64,000 bases of DNA. Source: Cupriavidus taiwanensis LMG 19424. GTDB lineage: Bacteria > Pseudomonadota > Gammaproteobacteria > Burkholderiales > Burkholderiaceae. The stretch is taken from the NCBI RefSeq assembly GCF_000069785.1, contig NC_010528.1, positions 2,542,001 through 2,606,000 on the forward strand, written 5' to 3'. The translations under genes were made by a program, and so were the position numbers. Positions 45,975 through 54,628 of this stretch are shown here, in pieces (the stretch's first letter is position 1; every line of letters starts with the position of its first letter). The notes below the pieces were generated by a model that was not told the DNA's origin, ran no database searches, and saw only the letters and a program-made list of their open reading frames with translations.

Positions 45975-46556
45975 TCAGCCGGCGCGGTTCCACCAGCTTA
46001 GCCGCGCCGCGCCCTGCCCCAGCCGGAACCCGCAGCTGGCGCCGAAGCCCAGCTCCCAGTCCACCGTGGCCGCCAGCGGCACGCCCAGCCAGTGCGCCGC
46101 CAGCATGCGCATCGGCCCGGCGTGGCCCACCACCCAGAGGCAGCGGGTACGGTCCGCGGCCAGCGTCGCGGCCCAGCCGACGACCCGTGCCATCGCCTGT
46201 GCCGGCGATTCGCCGCCATGCGGACGCGCATGCAGCAGGTCGGCCGCCCATTGATCGAGCGCGCCGCGGTCGATCGCATCCCAGGCCACGCCCTCCCAGC
46301 TGCCGAAGTCGATTTCGCGCAGGCCGGGTTCGGTGTCGATCGCCGGCACGCCGCCCGGCCATGCCTGGGCCAGTGCCTGCGCCGTGCCCAGCGCGCGCGC
46401 CAGCGGGCTGGCAACGATGCGATCGGGTGCCGGCAGGCCGGCAACGATCCGTGCCGCGGGCGGCGTCAGCGGCGCCAGCAGCGGCAGGTCGAGGCAGCCA
46501 TAGCAGGTACCCGCCGGCACCTGCGGCTGCGCATGGCGGATCAGGACCACGTCCAT
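45975..46556 (-). CDS. cobC: Alpha-ribazole-5'-phosphate phosphatase
   Basis: Histidine-phosphatase fold protein removing the phosphate in the last steps of nucleotide loop assembly. The 193 residues begin [16 protein letters not shown] with the catalytic RH motif; GCLDLPLLAPL, ASPLARALGTAQALA and REIDFGSWEG follow, and VGHAGPMRMLAAHWLG holds the second His. Placement next to cobS and cobT supports the assignment over a general phosphoglycerate mutase. Its start overlaps the cobS end by 16 bases. Confidence 0.9.
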   Translation of the reverse strand: MDVVLIRHAQPQVPAGTCYGCLDLPLLAPLTPPAARIVAGLPAPDRIVASPLARALGTAQALAQAWPGGVPAIDTEPGLREIDFGSWEGVAWDAIDRGALDQWAADLLHARPHGGESPAQAMARVVGWAATLAADRTRCLWVVGHAGPMRMLAAHWLGVPLAATVDWELGFGASCGFRLGQGAARLSWWNRAG

Positions 46557-47380
46557 GCGGCGGCCACCAGGTAGAGTCCGATCTCGGCGCATTGCTGGGC
46601 CATGCCGAGGCAATCGCCGGTATAGCCGCCGATGCGGCGCACGAAGTAGCGGCCGAGTAGCAGGCGCAGCACCAGCAGCGTCCCCACCGCCGCCGCGCAG
46701 AACCCTGGCGACACCAGCCACAGCGGCACCAGCCCGCACAGCAGCGCGAACACCAGCCCAGCGCCGGCCAGCTTCTGCGCCACCGGCTTGGCCTTGCCCT
46801 CGGGGCGCACGTAAGTCAGCGTGGCGAGATAGCTGACCGCCATCGCGCGGCTGGCGGCATGGGCGGCAACCAGCACGGCTAGCAGCACCGCCATGCCGCC
46901 GCGCCCGGCGATCGCCACCAGCAGTTGCCACTTCAGCAGCAGCGCCACCACCAGCGCGATGGCGCCGAACGCGCCGATGCGCGAATCGTGCATGATGCGC
47001 AGCACGTCCTCGCGCCGCCATGCGCCGCCGAAGGCGTCGACGCAATCGGCCAGCCCGTCTTCATGGAAGGCGCCGGTCAGCAGCAGCGTCGCGGCCATGC
47101 CCAGCAGCACGGCCACGCCGGGCGGCCACCACAGCGCCGCGCCCCAGGTGGCCAGCGCGCCCACGCCGCCCACCAACAGCCCGACCAGCGGAAAATAGCG
47201 CGCGGCGGCGTGCAGGTAGTGCGGCTCGAATCCGACCCAGCGCGCCAGCCAGCCGGGCAACGGCACGCGCGTGAAGTAGCCCAGCGCCGTCAGGAAATAG
47301 CGCAGTTCGCCGGCCACGCCAGCGGGGCTGCGTGGTCCGGCCGGTTCGTGAATGGGCACCGGGTCGGTCGGCGCGCTCAT
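46541..47380 (-). CDS. cobS: Adenosylcobinamide-GDP ribazoletransferase
   Basis: Integral membrane cobalamin synthase joining adenosylcobinamide-GDP with alpha-ribazole. From the ATG at 47380 it has 279 residues with about six membrane segments. [16 protein letters not shown] near residue 29, then [17 protein letters not shown] near residue 103 with the metal-binding acidic residues, are the family signature. The start overlaps the cobT stop (ATGA), and the end overlaps cobC, so the three genes are translationally linked. Confidence 0.95.
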   Translation of the reverse strand: MSAPTDPVPIHEPAGPRSPAGVAGELRYFLTALGYFTRVPLPGWLARWVGFEPHYLHAAARYFPLVGLLVGGVGALATWGAALWWPPGVAVLLGMAATLLLTGAFHEDGLADCVDAFGGAWRREDVLRIMHDSRIGAFGAIALVVALLLKWQLLVAIAGRGGMAVLLAVLVAAHAASRAMAVSYLATLTYVRPEGKAKPVAQKLAGAGLVFALLCGLVPLWLVSPGFCAAAVGTLLVLRLLLGRYFVRRIGGYTGDCLGMAQQCAEIGLYLVAAAWTWS

Positions 47381-48417
47381 GGCGATGCGGTGCTGACGCC
47401 GGCGCCGCTGAAGGTGGCCATCTCGTTCAGGAACGCTGCGGCCGAGGCCAGCAGCGGCCACGCCAGCGCGCAGCCGGTGCCTTCGCCCAGGCGCAGGTCC
47501 AGCGCCAGCAGCGGCGCGGCGTCGAACTGCGCCAGCAGCGCACGGTGGCCGCGCTCGTGCGAGCAGTGCGTGAACACGCAGTACTGCAGCACGTTGGGAT
47601 CCAGCCGCTGCGCCACCAGCAGCGCGGCCGTGGCGATAAAGCCGTCGACCAGGATCACCATGCGGCTGGCCGCGGCGGCGAGGAAAGCGCCGGCCATCAT
47701 CGCGATCTCGAAGCCGCCGAAGGTGGCCAGCACGTCCAGCGGCGCCTGCGCATCGGCATGCCGCGCCAGCGCGCCGGCCAGCACCTCGCGCTTGCGCGCC
47801 AGGCCGGCGTCGTCCAGGCCGGTGCCGCGCCCGATGCAGTCTTCGAGCGGCAGGCCGGTCAGACGCTGCATCAGGCAGGCCGCGGCCGAAGTGTTGGCGA
47901 TGCCCATCTCGCCGAAGCCGATCACGTTGCAGCCCTGCTGCGCATGGCGCAGCACGCGCGCCATGCCTGCGGTCATCGCCGCGGCGGCCTGTTCCGGCGT
48001 CATCGCCGGCTCGTTGGCGAAGTTGCGGGTGCCGTCGGCGATGCGGCAGTTGACCAGCCCCGGCGCCGCCGGCAGCGGCACGCGCACGCCCGCATCGACG
48101 ATCTCCAGCGCAATGCCGTGCTGGCGCGAGAACACGTTGATCGCCGCGCCGCCGGCCAGGAAGTTTTGCACCATCTGCGCCGTGACCTCGGCCGGATAGG
48201 CGCTGACACCGGCATCGGCCACGCCATGGTCGGCGGCGAACACGATCACCGTGGGCCGGCGCAGCACCGGCCGCGCGGTGCCCTGGATCAGGCCCAGTTG
48301 CAAGGCCAGGGCTTCAAGCCGGCCGAGCGCGCCGAGGGGCTTGGTCTTGTCGTCGATGGCGGCCTGCAGCACGGGGCGCAGGGCATCGTCGAGCGGAGGA
48401 ATTTCGGGAAACTGCAT
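47377..48417 (-). CDS. cobT: Nicotinate-nucleotide:dimethylbenzimidazole phosphoribosyltransferase
   Basis: Activates the lower ligand base by making alpha-ribazole phosphate. The 346 residues are standard; [21 protein letters not shown] near the N-terminus, [19 protein letters not shown] near residue 67, [14 protein letters not shown] near 170 and [16 protein letters not shown] near 318 with the catalytic Glu are all present. It follows cobO by about 30 bases and overlaps cobS by four. Confidence 0.96.
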   Translation of the reverse strand: MQFPEIPPLDDALRPVLQAAIDDKTKPLGALGRLEALALQLGLIQGTARPVLRRPTVIVFAADHGVADAGVSAYPAEVTAQMVQNFLAGGAAINVFSRQHGIALEIVDAGVRVPLPAAPGLVNCRIADGTRNFANEPAMTPEQAAAAMTAGMARVLRHAQQGCNVIGFGEMGIANTSAAACLMQRLTGLPLEDCIGRGTGLDDAGLARKREVLAGALARHADAQAPLDVLATFGGFEIAMMAGAFLAAAASRMVILVDGFIATAALLVAQRLDPNVLQYCVFTHCSHERGHRALLAQFDAAPLLALDLRLGEGTGCALAWPLLASAAAFLNEMATFSGAGVSTASP

Positions 48418-48448
48418 GATGCCTGGATCGGGTACTCAGAAAAAAGGG

Positions 48449-49081
48449 CTACATTTCCACGCCGCGCTGGGCCTTGATGCCCTGCTGGAACGCGTGCTTG
48501 ACCGGGGTCATGTCGGTAACGGTGTCGGCCGCCTCCACCAGCGCCGGCGGCGCGCCGCGGCCGGTGATGACCACGTGCTGCATCGGCGGGCGCGCGCGCA
48601 GGTCGGCGATGACCTGTTCCACATCAAGATAGTGCAGCTTGAGCGCGATGTTGAGTTCGTCGAGCAGCACCAGGCCGATGCCGGGGTCGCGCAGCATGCC
48701 GCGCGCCACCTCCCAGGCGGCCTGCGCCTTGGCCACGTCACGGGCGCGGTCCTGGGTTTCCCAGGTATAGCCCTCGCCCATCACGTGGAAGGCGCATTCG
48801 GCTGGAAAGCGGCGCAGGAACATCTCTTCGCCGGTAGGCTGCGCGCCCTTGATGAACTGGACTACGCCCGTGCGCATGCCATGGCCGAGCGCGCGCACCA
48901 CCATGCCGAAGCCGGAGCTGGACTTGCCCTTGCCGTTGCCGGTGGTGATGACGATCACGCCGCGCTCGTCCTGCGCGGCGGCAATCTTCGCGTCGACGAC
49001 TTCCTTCTTGCGCACCATGCGCGCCTTGTGGCGGGCATCGCGGTCGGGGTCCTGCGCGGCGGGGTTCTGGTGTTCAGTCAT
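48449..49081 (-). CDS. cobO: Cob(I)yrinic acid a,c-diamide adenosyltransferase
   Basis: Adds the adenosyl group to the corrin cobalt; CobA/BtuR type. The 210-residue product starts at MTEHQNPAAQDPDRDARHK. The P-loop GNGKGKSSSGFGMVVRALGHG is cited as GNGKGKSSSGFG near residue 50; GVVQFIKGAQPTGEE, LVLLDELNIALKLHYL and VVITGRGAPPALVE follow in order. It can act on imported cobinamide and cobalamin as well as on precursors. It overlaps btuD by eight bases. Confidence 0.95.
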   Translation of the reverse strand: MTEHQNPAAQDPDRDARHKARMVRKKEVVDAKIAAAQDERGVIVITTGNGKGKSSSGFGMVVRALGHGMRTGVVQFIKGAQPTGEEMFLRRFPAECAFHVMGEGYTWETQDRARDVAKAQAAWEVARGMLRDPGIGLVLLDELNIALKLHYLDVEQVIADLRARPPMQHVVITGRGAPPALVEAADTVTDMTPVKHAFQQGIKAQRGVEM

Positions 49082-49916
49082 GGTGTGAGTTGGGTAAGGT
49101 CGGGCGCGCGCCATCGGGAATCAGCGCGGTATGCGCGCCGTCGCTGACGCTGACGATGGCGGTACGCAGCGCGCGCGAGCAGTGTTCGGGGGTCAGCACC
49201 TGCGCGGCGGGGCCGTGCAGCGCGGTGCCGTCTTCGGCCATCAGCAGGGCATGGGTGGCGTAGCGCAGCGCCAGCGTCAGGTCGTGCAGGATCACCACGA
49301 TGGCATGGCGCCCCGCCCTGGCCAGCGCGGCCAGCTGCTCCAGCACCAGGATCTGGTGGCGCAGGTCCAGGTGCGAGACCGGCTCGTCGAGCAACAGCAG
49401 CGGCGCCTGCTGCGCCAGCGCCGCGGCCAGCGAGACGCGCTGCCGCTCGCCGCCGGAGAGCGTCAGCACATCGCGCGCAACGAGCGGCTCGATATCCATG
49501 GCGCGGATCACGTCGTGCACGATGCGGTCATCCTCGCGCCCGGTCCAGCCCCAGCCCGACAGGTGCGGATGGCGCCCCACGCGCACGGCGTCGAGCACCG
49601 GCATCGGAAAGGTGTCGTGCACGGCTTGCGGCAGGTAGGCGCGCTGGCGCGCCAGCACCGCGGGGTCGACCAGGGCCGGCGCCGTGCCGTCGATCTCCAC
49701 GCTGCCACCGTCGGCGTGGCGCAATCCGGCCAGCACCGTCATCAGCGTGGACTTGCCGGCACCGTTTGGACCGGCGATGCACCACAGCTCGCCGGCGCCG
49801 ATGGCCAGGCTCAGCCGGTCCACCAGCACGCGCTGGCTGGTGCGCAAGCGCAGGTCGCGCAGCGTCAGCCGCGGGCAGGCCGCGAGCGGCAGGGACCAGT
49901 GCGCGGCGGCGCTCAT
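49074..49916 (-). CDS. btuD: B12 ABC importer ATP-binding protein
   Basis: ATPase of the cobalamin uptake system, 280 residues from the ATG at 49916. Walker A is GPNGAGKSTLMTVLAG near residue 50, the signature is LSGGERQRVSLAAALAQ near 155, and Walker B is LLLLDEPVSHLD near 175. Family membership alone would also fit iron-siderophore import (FecE/HmuV type), but the riboswitch-led operon and btuC, btuB and cob neighbours favour B12. It overlaps btuC by four bases and cobO by eight. Confidence 0.92.
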   Translation of the reverse strand: MSAAAHWSLPLAACPRLTLRDLRLRTSQRVLVDRLSLAIGAGELWCIAGPNGAGKSTLMTVLAGLRHADGGSVEIDGTAPALVDPAVLARQRAYLPQAVHDTFPMPVLDAVRVGRHPHLSGWGWTGREDDRIVHDVIRAMDIEPLVARDVLTLSGGERQRVSLAAALAQQAPLLLLDEPVSHLDLRHQILVLEQLAALARAGRHAIVVILHDLTLALRYATHALLMAEDGTALHGPAAQVLTPEHCSRALRTAIVSVSDGAHTALIPDGARPTLPNSHHD

Positions 49917-50920
49917 CGCGGCCTCCGCAACAGCAGGTAGAGGAAAGTCGGCACGCCCAGCAGCCCGGTGATGACGCCCACCGGCAACTGCGCCGGCGCC
50001 ACCACGGTGCGCGCGATCAGGTCGGCCGCCATCAGCAGCGCCCCGCCCAGCAGCGTCGCGGCCGGCAGCAGCAGGCGCTGGTCGTTGCCCCAGGCCAGCC
50101 GCACCAGGTGCGGCACCACCAGCCCGACAAAGCCGATCGAGCCGGCGGTGGTGATGGCCGCGGCAATGCACAGCGACGCCAGCATGAACGTCACCAGCCG
50201 CACCCGGCCCACGCGCACGCCCAGCGACTGCGCCACGGTCTCGCCCAGCAGCATCACATTGAGCGCGCGCGCCAGCGGCATGGCCAGCAGCAGCGCCGCG
50301 ACCAGCGTGGCCAGCGCGCCGCCGTAGCTGGCGGTGCCGCCCAGGTCGCCGGTGAGCCAGAACAGCATGCCGCGCAGGCGCGACTCCGGCGCGACGGAGA
50401 GGATCAGCGTAATCACCGCGCCCCAGCCGGCGGCGAGGATCACGCCGGTGAGAAGCAGCCGCGCGCCGGCTTCGCGGTGCCCGCCCTGCACCTGCGGGTG
50501 CAGCAGGTCGCGCCGCGCCAGCGATGCCACCAGCACCATCGCCAGCAGGGCGCCGATCGCCGCTGCCGCCTGCACGCCCCACCACGGCGCCAGCGCCAGC
50601 ATCGCCAGCAGCGCGGCGGTGGAGGCGCCGCCCGATACGCCCAGCACGTAGGGCTCGGCCAGCGGGTTGCGCAGCAGCACCTGCATCAGCGCACCGGACA
50701 GGGCCAGCAGCCCGCCGCAGGCAAAGGCCGCGGCCGCGCGCGGCAGGCGCAGCTCATGCACGATGGCGCCGGCGGTGCCGTCGTCGGCCCCGCTCAGCGC
50801 CCGCCACAGCTCGCGCGCATCGAGCGCGACGCTGCCCAGCACCAAGGACAAGGCGAACGCGAGCAGCGCCGCGAGCGCCAGCACCAGCCAGATCGCCAGC
50901 GCGCGCCGGAACTCAGGCAT
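49913..50920 (-). CDS. btuC: B12 ABC importer permease (FecCD/BtuC family)
   Basis: Membrane-spanning permease of 335 residues with roughly ten hydrophobic helices. Family motifs: LRLPRAAAAFACGGLLALSG near residue 58, NPLAEPYVLGVSGGAS near 92, and GSIGFVGLVVPHLVRL near 245 before the coupling helix. It follows btuB by 24 bases and overlaps btuD by four. B12 specificity is inferred from the operon rather than from the sequence. Confidence 0.93.
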   Translation of the reverse strand: MPEFRRALAIWLVLALAALLAFALSLVLGSVALDARELWRALSGADDGTAGAIVHELRLPRAAAAFACGGLLALSGALMQVLLRNPLAEPYVLGVSGGASTAALLAMLALAPWWGVQAAAAIGALLAMVLVASLARRDLLHPQVQGGHREAGARLLLTGVILAAGWGAVITLILSVAPESRLRGMLFWLTGDLGGTASYGGALATLVAALLLAMPLARALNVMLLGETVAQSLGVRVGRVRLVTFMLASLCIAAAITTAGSIGFVGLVVPHLVRLAWGNDQRLLLPAATLLGGALLMAADLIARTVVAPAQLPVGVITGLLGVPTFLYLLLRRPR

Positions 50921-50944
50921 GGAACTCAGGGCGCGCCCGCGCGC

Positions 50945-52837
50945 TCATCGCTGGCGCCAGCCCAGCGTGATGAAGCCCGCGCGCCCCTGCGTGTTGTAGG
51001 GGTAGGCGAGCTGGTAGTCCTTGTCGAACAGGTTTTCGACGCGGGCGGCGATGAACCATTGCTTGTCGATGTTGTAGCGGGCGTTGAGGTTGACGATACC
51101 GTATCCGCCCAGCCGGCGCGAGCCGGCGTCCATGCGCGACGACGACAGCAGCCATTCGCCGCCGAAGCGCCAGTTGCCGATATCGCGGCCCACGTCCAGC
51201 GCGGCATGGCGGCGCGCGCGGCGCAGCAGCTGGGTGTTGGTCTGCTCGTCGACCGGATTCTGGAAGGTCACGCTGGCGCCGATGTCGGTGCCGTAGACCC
51301 GTGCTCGCCACGACGCCTCGATGCCTTGCACCTTGGCGTCGTTGACATTCTGCGCCAGGAACATGCCGTTGGGCTGCTGTGCCGACACGATCAGGTCGCG
51401 GTAGCGGGTCTCGAAGGCAGTCACGCGCAGCAGGCCGGCGCTGGCGGTGGTGTACTGCACGCCGGCCTCGAGTGACCTGGCGCGCTCGGGCTGCAGGTTG
51501 GGCTGGCCGAAGTTGGGGTAGTACAGCTCGTTGAAGGTGGGTGCGCGGAAGGCGTTGCTGACGTTGGCGATCAGCTTGAACGCGTCGGTCAGGTTGTAGC
51601 CATAGCCGGCGAAGAAGCTGCCCTGGTTGCCGAAGTCGGAATAGTGGTCGTTGCGCGCGTTGAGCTGCAGCTGGTGCTTGCCGAAGCGTCCGTCATAGCC
51701 GCCAAACACCGAGAACACATTGCGCGTGGGTGCGCCGTAGGCGCTGGAGTCCAGCTCCTGCTGCAGGTAGTCGGTGCCGAACAGCAGCGTATGGCTGGGG
51801 GCCAGCGCGTACTCGTTCTGCCAGTTGAACTGCCGGTTGCGGGTATTGAAGGTGCCGTTGGGCCGGCCGTTGAGGAAGGTATCGCTGCGGTCCTCGCTCT
51901 GCGCCAGCTTGAAATGCGTGGTCCAGTCCGCGCCCAGCTTGCCGTTGACGAAGGCCGACAGCGTGTACAGCTCGCTGTTGGTGCGGTTCTCGTCGGTGGG
52001 CCGGCCGAAGGCGCTGTCGAACGACAGCTTGCTCTTCGAGTAATAACCGGTGATGCCCGCATCCCAGTTGGGTGTGAAGCGGTGCTTTACCTGACCCGAC
52101 ACGCTCTGGTTCTCGTACGGGTTGTCGTTGGGATTGGCGCGCGGCGCCTGCTTCGTATTGATCGACGAGAAGCCGTCGGTCTTGAACGCCGAGCCGGTCA
52201 GGTTGAACGAGGTATCGCCGACCTGGCCGCCATAGCCGACCGTGCCCTGGCGCGTGTTGTTGCTGCCATACTCCACCGCCGCGTTGGCCGCAGGCGGCTG
52301 CCCCGCGCCGCTCTTGGTGAAGATCTGCACCACGCCGCCGATCGCGTCCGAGCCGTACAGCGCCGAGACGTTGCCGCGCACCACCTCGATGCGGTCGATC
52401 TGGTCGGGCAGGATATTGGCCAGCTGCGCGGTGCCGCTGCTGGCCGACGACACCCGGACGCCGTCGATCAGGATCAGCGCCTGGTTCGAGTTGGCGCCGC
52501 GCATGAACAGCGAGGTATTGCTGCCCATGCCGCCGTTGGTCGCGAACTCCACGCCCGCCTGGCTGCGCAGCAGCGTGCGCAGGTCGGGTGCCTGCGCATT
52601 GGCAATGTCCTGCTGCGTGACCACCGTGGTATGCGGCAGCGCCTCCGTAATGGCTTGCGCGGTGCGCGTGGAAGTGACCACCACCGGCGCGAGCTGCGCG
52701 GCATTGCTGTCCGCTGCCTGCGCGGATGCCGTACCGGGAACGAGGGTGAACGAGGCCATGGCCGCCAGGATGGCGGGCACGAACGGACGCACCGCCGGGC
52801 TTGCCGGGCGGGTCGACCTGTGAAGCGATGAACGCAT
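50945..52837 (-). CDS. btuB: TonB-dependent outer membrane cobalamin receptor
   Basis: Outer membrane barrel for B12 uptake, 630 residues from the ATG at 52837. A signal peptide (about residues 1-40, ending ASAQAADS) is followed by a TonB-box-like region LAPVVVTSTRTAQAI. The plug domain covers about residues 55-170 (TTVVTQQDIANAQAPDLRTLL, GSNTSLFMRGANSNQ, GNVSALYGSDAIGGVVQIFT), each a known plug motif. The barrel ends RAGFITLGWRQR. It is the first gene behind the cobalamin riboswitch, which supports B12 rather than siderophore transport. Confidence 0.94.
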   Translation of the reverse strand: MRSSLHRSTRPASPAVRPFVPAILAAMASFTLVPGTASAQAADSNAAQLAPVVVTSTRTAQAITEALPHTTVVTQQDIANAQAPDLRTLLRSQAGVEFATNGGMGSNTSLFMRGANSNQALILIDGVRVSSASSGTAQLANILPDQIDRIEVVRGNVSALYGSDAIGGVVQIFTKSGAGQPPAANAAVEYGSNNTRQGTVGYGGQVGDTSFNLTGSAFKTDGFSSINTKQAPRANPNDNPYENQSVSGQVKHRFTPNWDAGITGYYSKSKLSFDSAFGRPTDENRTNSELYTLSAFVNGKLGADWTTHFKLAQSEDRSDTFLNGRPNGTFNTRNRQFNWQNEYALAPSHTLLFGTDYLQQELDSSAYGAPTRNVFSVFGGYDGRFGKHQLQLNARNDHYSDFGNQGSFFAGYGYNLTDAFKLIANVSNAFRAPTFNELYYPNFGQPNLQPERARSLEAGVQYTTASAGLLRVTAFETRYRDLIVSAQQPNGMFLAQNVNDAKVQGIEASWRARVYGTDIGASVTFQNPVDEQTNTQLLRRARRHAALDVGRDIGNWRFGGEWLLSSSRMDAGSRRLGGYGIVNLNARYNIDKQWFIAARVENLFDKDYQLAYPYNTQGRAGFITLGWRQR

Positions 52838-52924
52838 GATGCAGGACTGGATAGGAACGGCCAGGCCCGTTCCCCCGCGGGCCATATGGCGATGAGGCGT
52901 GCCGCGCACGGGCGGCAGCCCGCG

Positions 52925-53192
52925 TTCAGGCCGGTATCCGGGCTGGCGACACGGAACCGGCGCCTTCCCGAACCTGCGGTTCAGTGGCGTGTGGCCGGTC
53001 CTGCGGGCATGTGGCCGCGCATCCGATGACGGATCGGGCCTTGCCAGCGGCGTGGCTGGCGCATGCGCACCGCGGTCGCTTACCGTTGCGGGGGCAGCAC
53101 AGGTTGGCCTGTCCGGCGCGCAGCCGGCCCGGCTCCCTGTTTCCCGTTGAACTGCCCTTTCGCCAGGGACGAAAAGGGCGAGCACCTGGAAC
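52925..53192 (-). promoter_or_regulatory. Cobalamin riboswitch
   Basis: Read on the minus strand the leader has the conserved elements in order: AGGTGCT near 53182-53188, the core GCCCCCGCAACGGTAAGCG near 53075-53095, GCCACTGAA near 52980, and the B12 box AGCCCGGATACCGGCCTG near 52927-52945. These pair around the corrin ring in known riboswitches. It ends about 90 bases before the btuB start, so it should lower btuB expression, and that of the genes behind it, when adenosylcobalamin is plentiful. Confidence 0.93.
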
Positions 53193-53199
53193 GTGCGCG

Positions 53200-53228
53200 A
53201 GTCTAGGGCGTTTCGCCCCCCGCGTCAA
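53200..53228 (-). promoter_or_regulatory. Sigma70-type promoter of the btuB operon
   Basis: On the minus strand TTGACG (53223-53228) and TAGACT (53200-53205) are separated by exactly 17 bases. Transcription would begin around 53193, just at the 5' edge of the riboswitch. Confidence 0.82.
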
Positions 53229-53349
53229 CGCGACGACCCTAACGCGTGAAGGCCCTGCCCGGTAGCGTTTTGTCACATTCTCGCGGCCTCTTGTGTGCAG
53301 AAGCCTGCAACTTCCATGCGGGCGGCCGGTCACAAACCTTTCCTCCGCA

Positions 53350-53377
53350 TTGTGCGCGCCGGCGCATCGGCTAGAAT
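53350..53377 (+). promoter_or_regulatory. Candidate promoter of the zapB-like/zapA pair
   Basis: TTGTGC (53350-53355) and TAGAAT (53372-53377) with a 16-base spacer, 25 bases before the start of the first gene. Confidence 0.5.
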
Positions 53378-53402
53378 CGCGATACCTGACACTACTCCCA
53401 TC

Positions 53403-53735
53403 ATGACAGGCCCTATGCTCACCGAACTCGAACAACTGGCCGCCAAGATCGGGCGCGTGCTGCATCATGCGGACACCCTGGCGGCGGAGAACCAGCGGCT
53501 GCGCGACGAGATCGCGCGGCTGGAGGGCGAAGCCGCGCAGTTGCGCGGCGAGCGCGAGGCCATGGCCGCCGACCGCGAACTGCTCAATATCAAGATCGAG
53601 GAAGCGCAGCTGCGCATCCAGTCCATCCTTGACAAGCTCCCGACCGCCAGCGACACGCGCCAGCTCGACCTGCTCGGCGAAGAGGCCGTGGCGCAGGGCG
53701 CCGAAGCGCACAAGGCCCCCGGAGAACACGCATGA
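53403..53735 (+). CDS. ZapB-like coiled-coil protein
   Basis: A 110-residue protein that is almost wholly coiled coil: heptad-like LTELEQLAAKIGRVLHHAD, then NQRLRDEIARLEGEAAQLRG, to about residue 80, followed by a short tail. This resembles ZapB/DUF904 proteins that link ZapA and the Z ring. The stop overlaps the zapA start by four bases (ATGA), which supports a shared role in cell division. An in-frame ATG at 53415 is an alternative start. Confidence 0.75.
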   Translation: MTGPMLTELEQLAAKIGRVLHHADTLAAENQRLRDEIARLEGEAAQLRGEREAMAADRELLNIKIEEAQLRIQSILDKLPTASDTRQLDLLGEEAVAQGAEAHKAPGEHA

Positions 53736-54064
53736 GCAACAAGCAAGTCGAAGTCAATATCGCCGGCCAGGCCTACCGCTTTGCCATCGCGCCCGAGAAC
53801 GAGGCCGCGCTGCTCGAGGCGGTGGCCCTGGTCGACACGCAGATGAACAAGCTGCGCAACGGCAGCGCGGCCAAGGGTGTGGAGCGCGTGGCGGTGATGG
53901 CCGCCATCAGCATCGCCTCGGACCTGCTGTCGCTGCAGCGCAAGCAACAGGAAGAAGGCGCGATCCCGGTCGACGCCATCCGCGCGCGCATCCGCGAACT
54001 GAACGACCGCGCCGACGAGGCCCTGCGACAGTATGCCCACGTGGGCACCGGTACGCGCGGCTGA
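53732..54064 (+). CDS. zapA: Cell division protein ZapA
   Basis: FtsZ-binding protein that bundles protofilaments at the Z ring, 110 residues. The N-terminal globular part has KQVEVNIAGQAYRFAIAPE, and ALLEAVALVDTQMNKLRNG leads to VERVAVMAAISIASDLLSLQRKQ, which begins the C-terminal coiled coil. Length and motifs match ZapA. It is followed, as in many beta- and gammaproteobacteria, by the 6S RNA gene. Confidence 0.93.
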   Translation: MSNKQVEVNIAGQAYRFAIAPENEAALLEAVALVDTQMNKLRNGSAAKGVERVAVMAAISIASDLLSLQRKQQEEGAIPVDAIRARIRELNDRADEALRQYAHVGTGTRG

Positions 54065-54134
54065 GCAGCACCGGATGGGATGTGCTGCGGATGCCGCGCT
54101 GCCGCGCAAAATGTAACGACACGCGCGAGCGCAC

Positions 54135-54163
54135 TTGGTATGGCCTGCAACGCGGTGTATAGT
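54135..54163 (+). promoter_or_regulatory. Candidate promoter upstream of the 6S RNA
   Basis: TTGGTA (54135-54140) and TATAGT (54158-54163) with a 17-base spacer. A transcript starting near 54170 would run through three inverted repeats into the 6S RNA, which would make it either a long 6S precursor or a separate small RNA. Confidence 0.55.
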
Positions 54164-54257
54164 GTAGCCAGACTGCACGAGGCACCACAGAAGTGCAGCT
54201 GACAGGTCAGGTTACCGCGCCTGGCCGCCGTTTTCATCCCATCCTAGTTAGAAACGG

Positions 54258-54298
54258 CAAACGTCTGACATCCCGCATTGTGGACAGTCAGACGTTTG
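54258..54298. repeat. Perfect 12-bp inverted repeat before the 6S RNA
   Basis: CAAACGTCTGAC (54258-54269) and GTCAGACGTTTG (54287-54298) are exact reverse complements with a 17-base spacer. The right arm ends about five bases before the predicted 6S 5' end. It may be a regulator site or an RNA hairpin used in processing. Confidence 0.8.
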
Positions 54299-54301
54299 AC
54301 A

Positions 54302-54518
54302 GTTTCCCTGCCTGGTTCGTGAGGGTCATAAACTCCTTGAACCGATATGCATTGCATGGTGCGGGATTATGTCGCGTGGGCGAGCGCGTCGTCGCATTCA
54401 TAGTCCGGGCCTGGCCTGGACTCCCTGAGTGGATGATGTACCCGAAATGCGACTTCCGCAGCCACTCTGAACCTCACTTGGGTTCAGGATGCCGACCCAG
54501 CGGCCGAGGCGGGGACCC
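54302..54518 (+). ncRNA. ssrS: 6S RNA
   Basis: RNA that binds sigma70 RNA polymerase in stationary phase. The ends pair: CCCTGCCT (54306-54313) with AGGCGGGG (54507-54514), as in the closing stem of known 6S RNAs. Inside are the diagnostic blocks CTTGAACCGATATGCAT near the 5' side and GAACCTCACTTGGGTTCAGG near the 3' side, flanking the central open bubble. Position after zapA matches the classical synteny. The length, about 215 bases, is somewhat more than the 184 of E. coli, so the ends are approximate. Confidence 0.85.
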
Positions 54519-54527
54519 CCTGAAAAA

Positions 54528-54560
54528 GGCGGTGGTTTTCTGAACCATCGCCTTTTCTTT
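54528..54560 (+). terminator. Rho-independent terminator of the 6S RNA
   Basis: Ten-bp stem GGCGGTGGTT / AACCATCGCC (one G-T wobble) with a five-base loop and a T-rich run. Confidence 0.85.
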
Positions 54561-54628
54561 TGCCTGCATGGTTGCCCGCATGCTTGCCCGTGTTTTCCCG
54601 CGCGGGCCCTCCTTTCCTGAGCAGCGCC

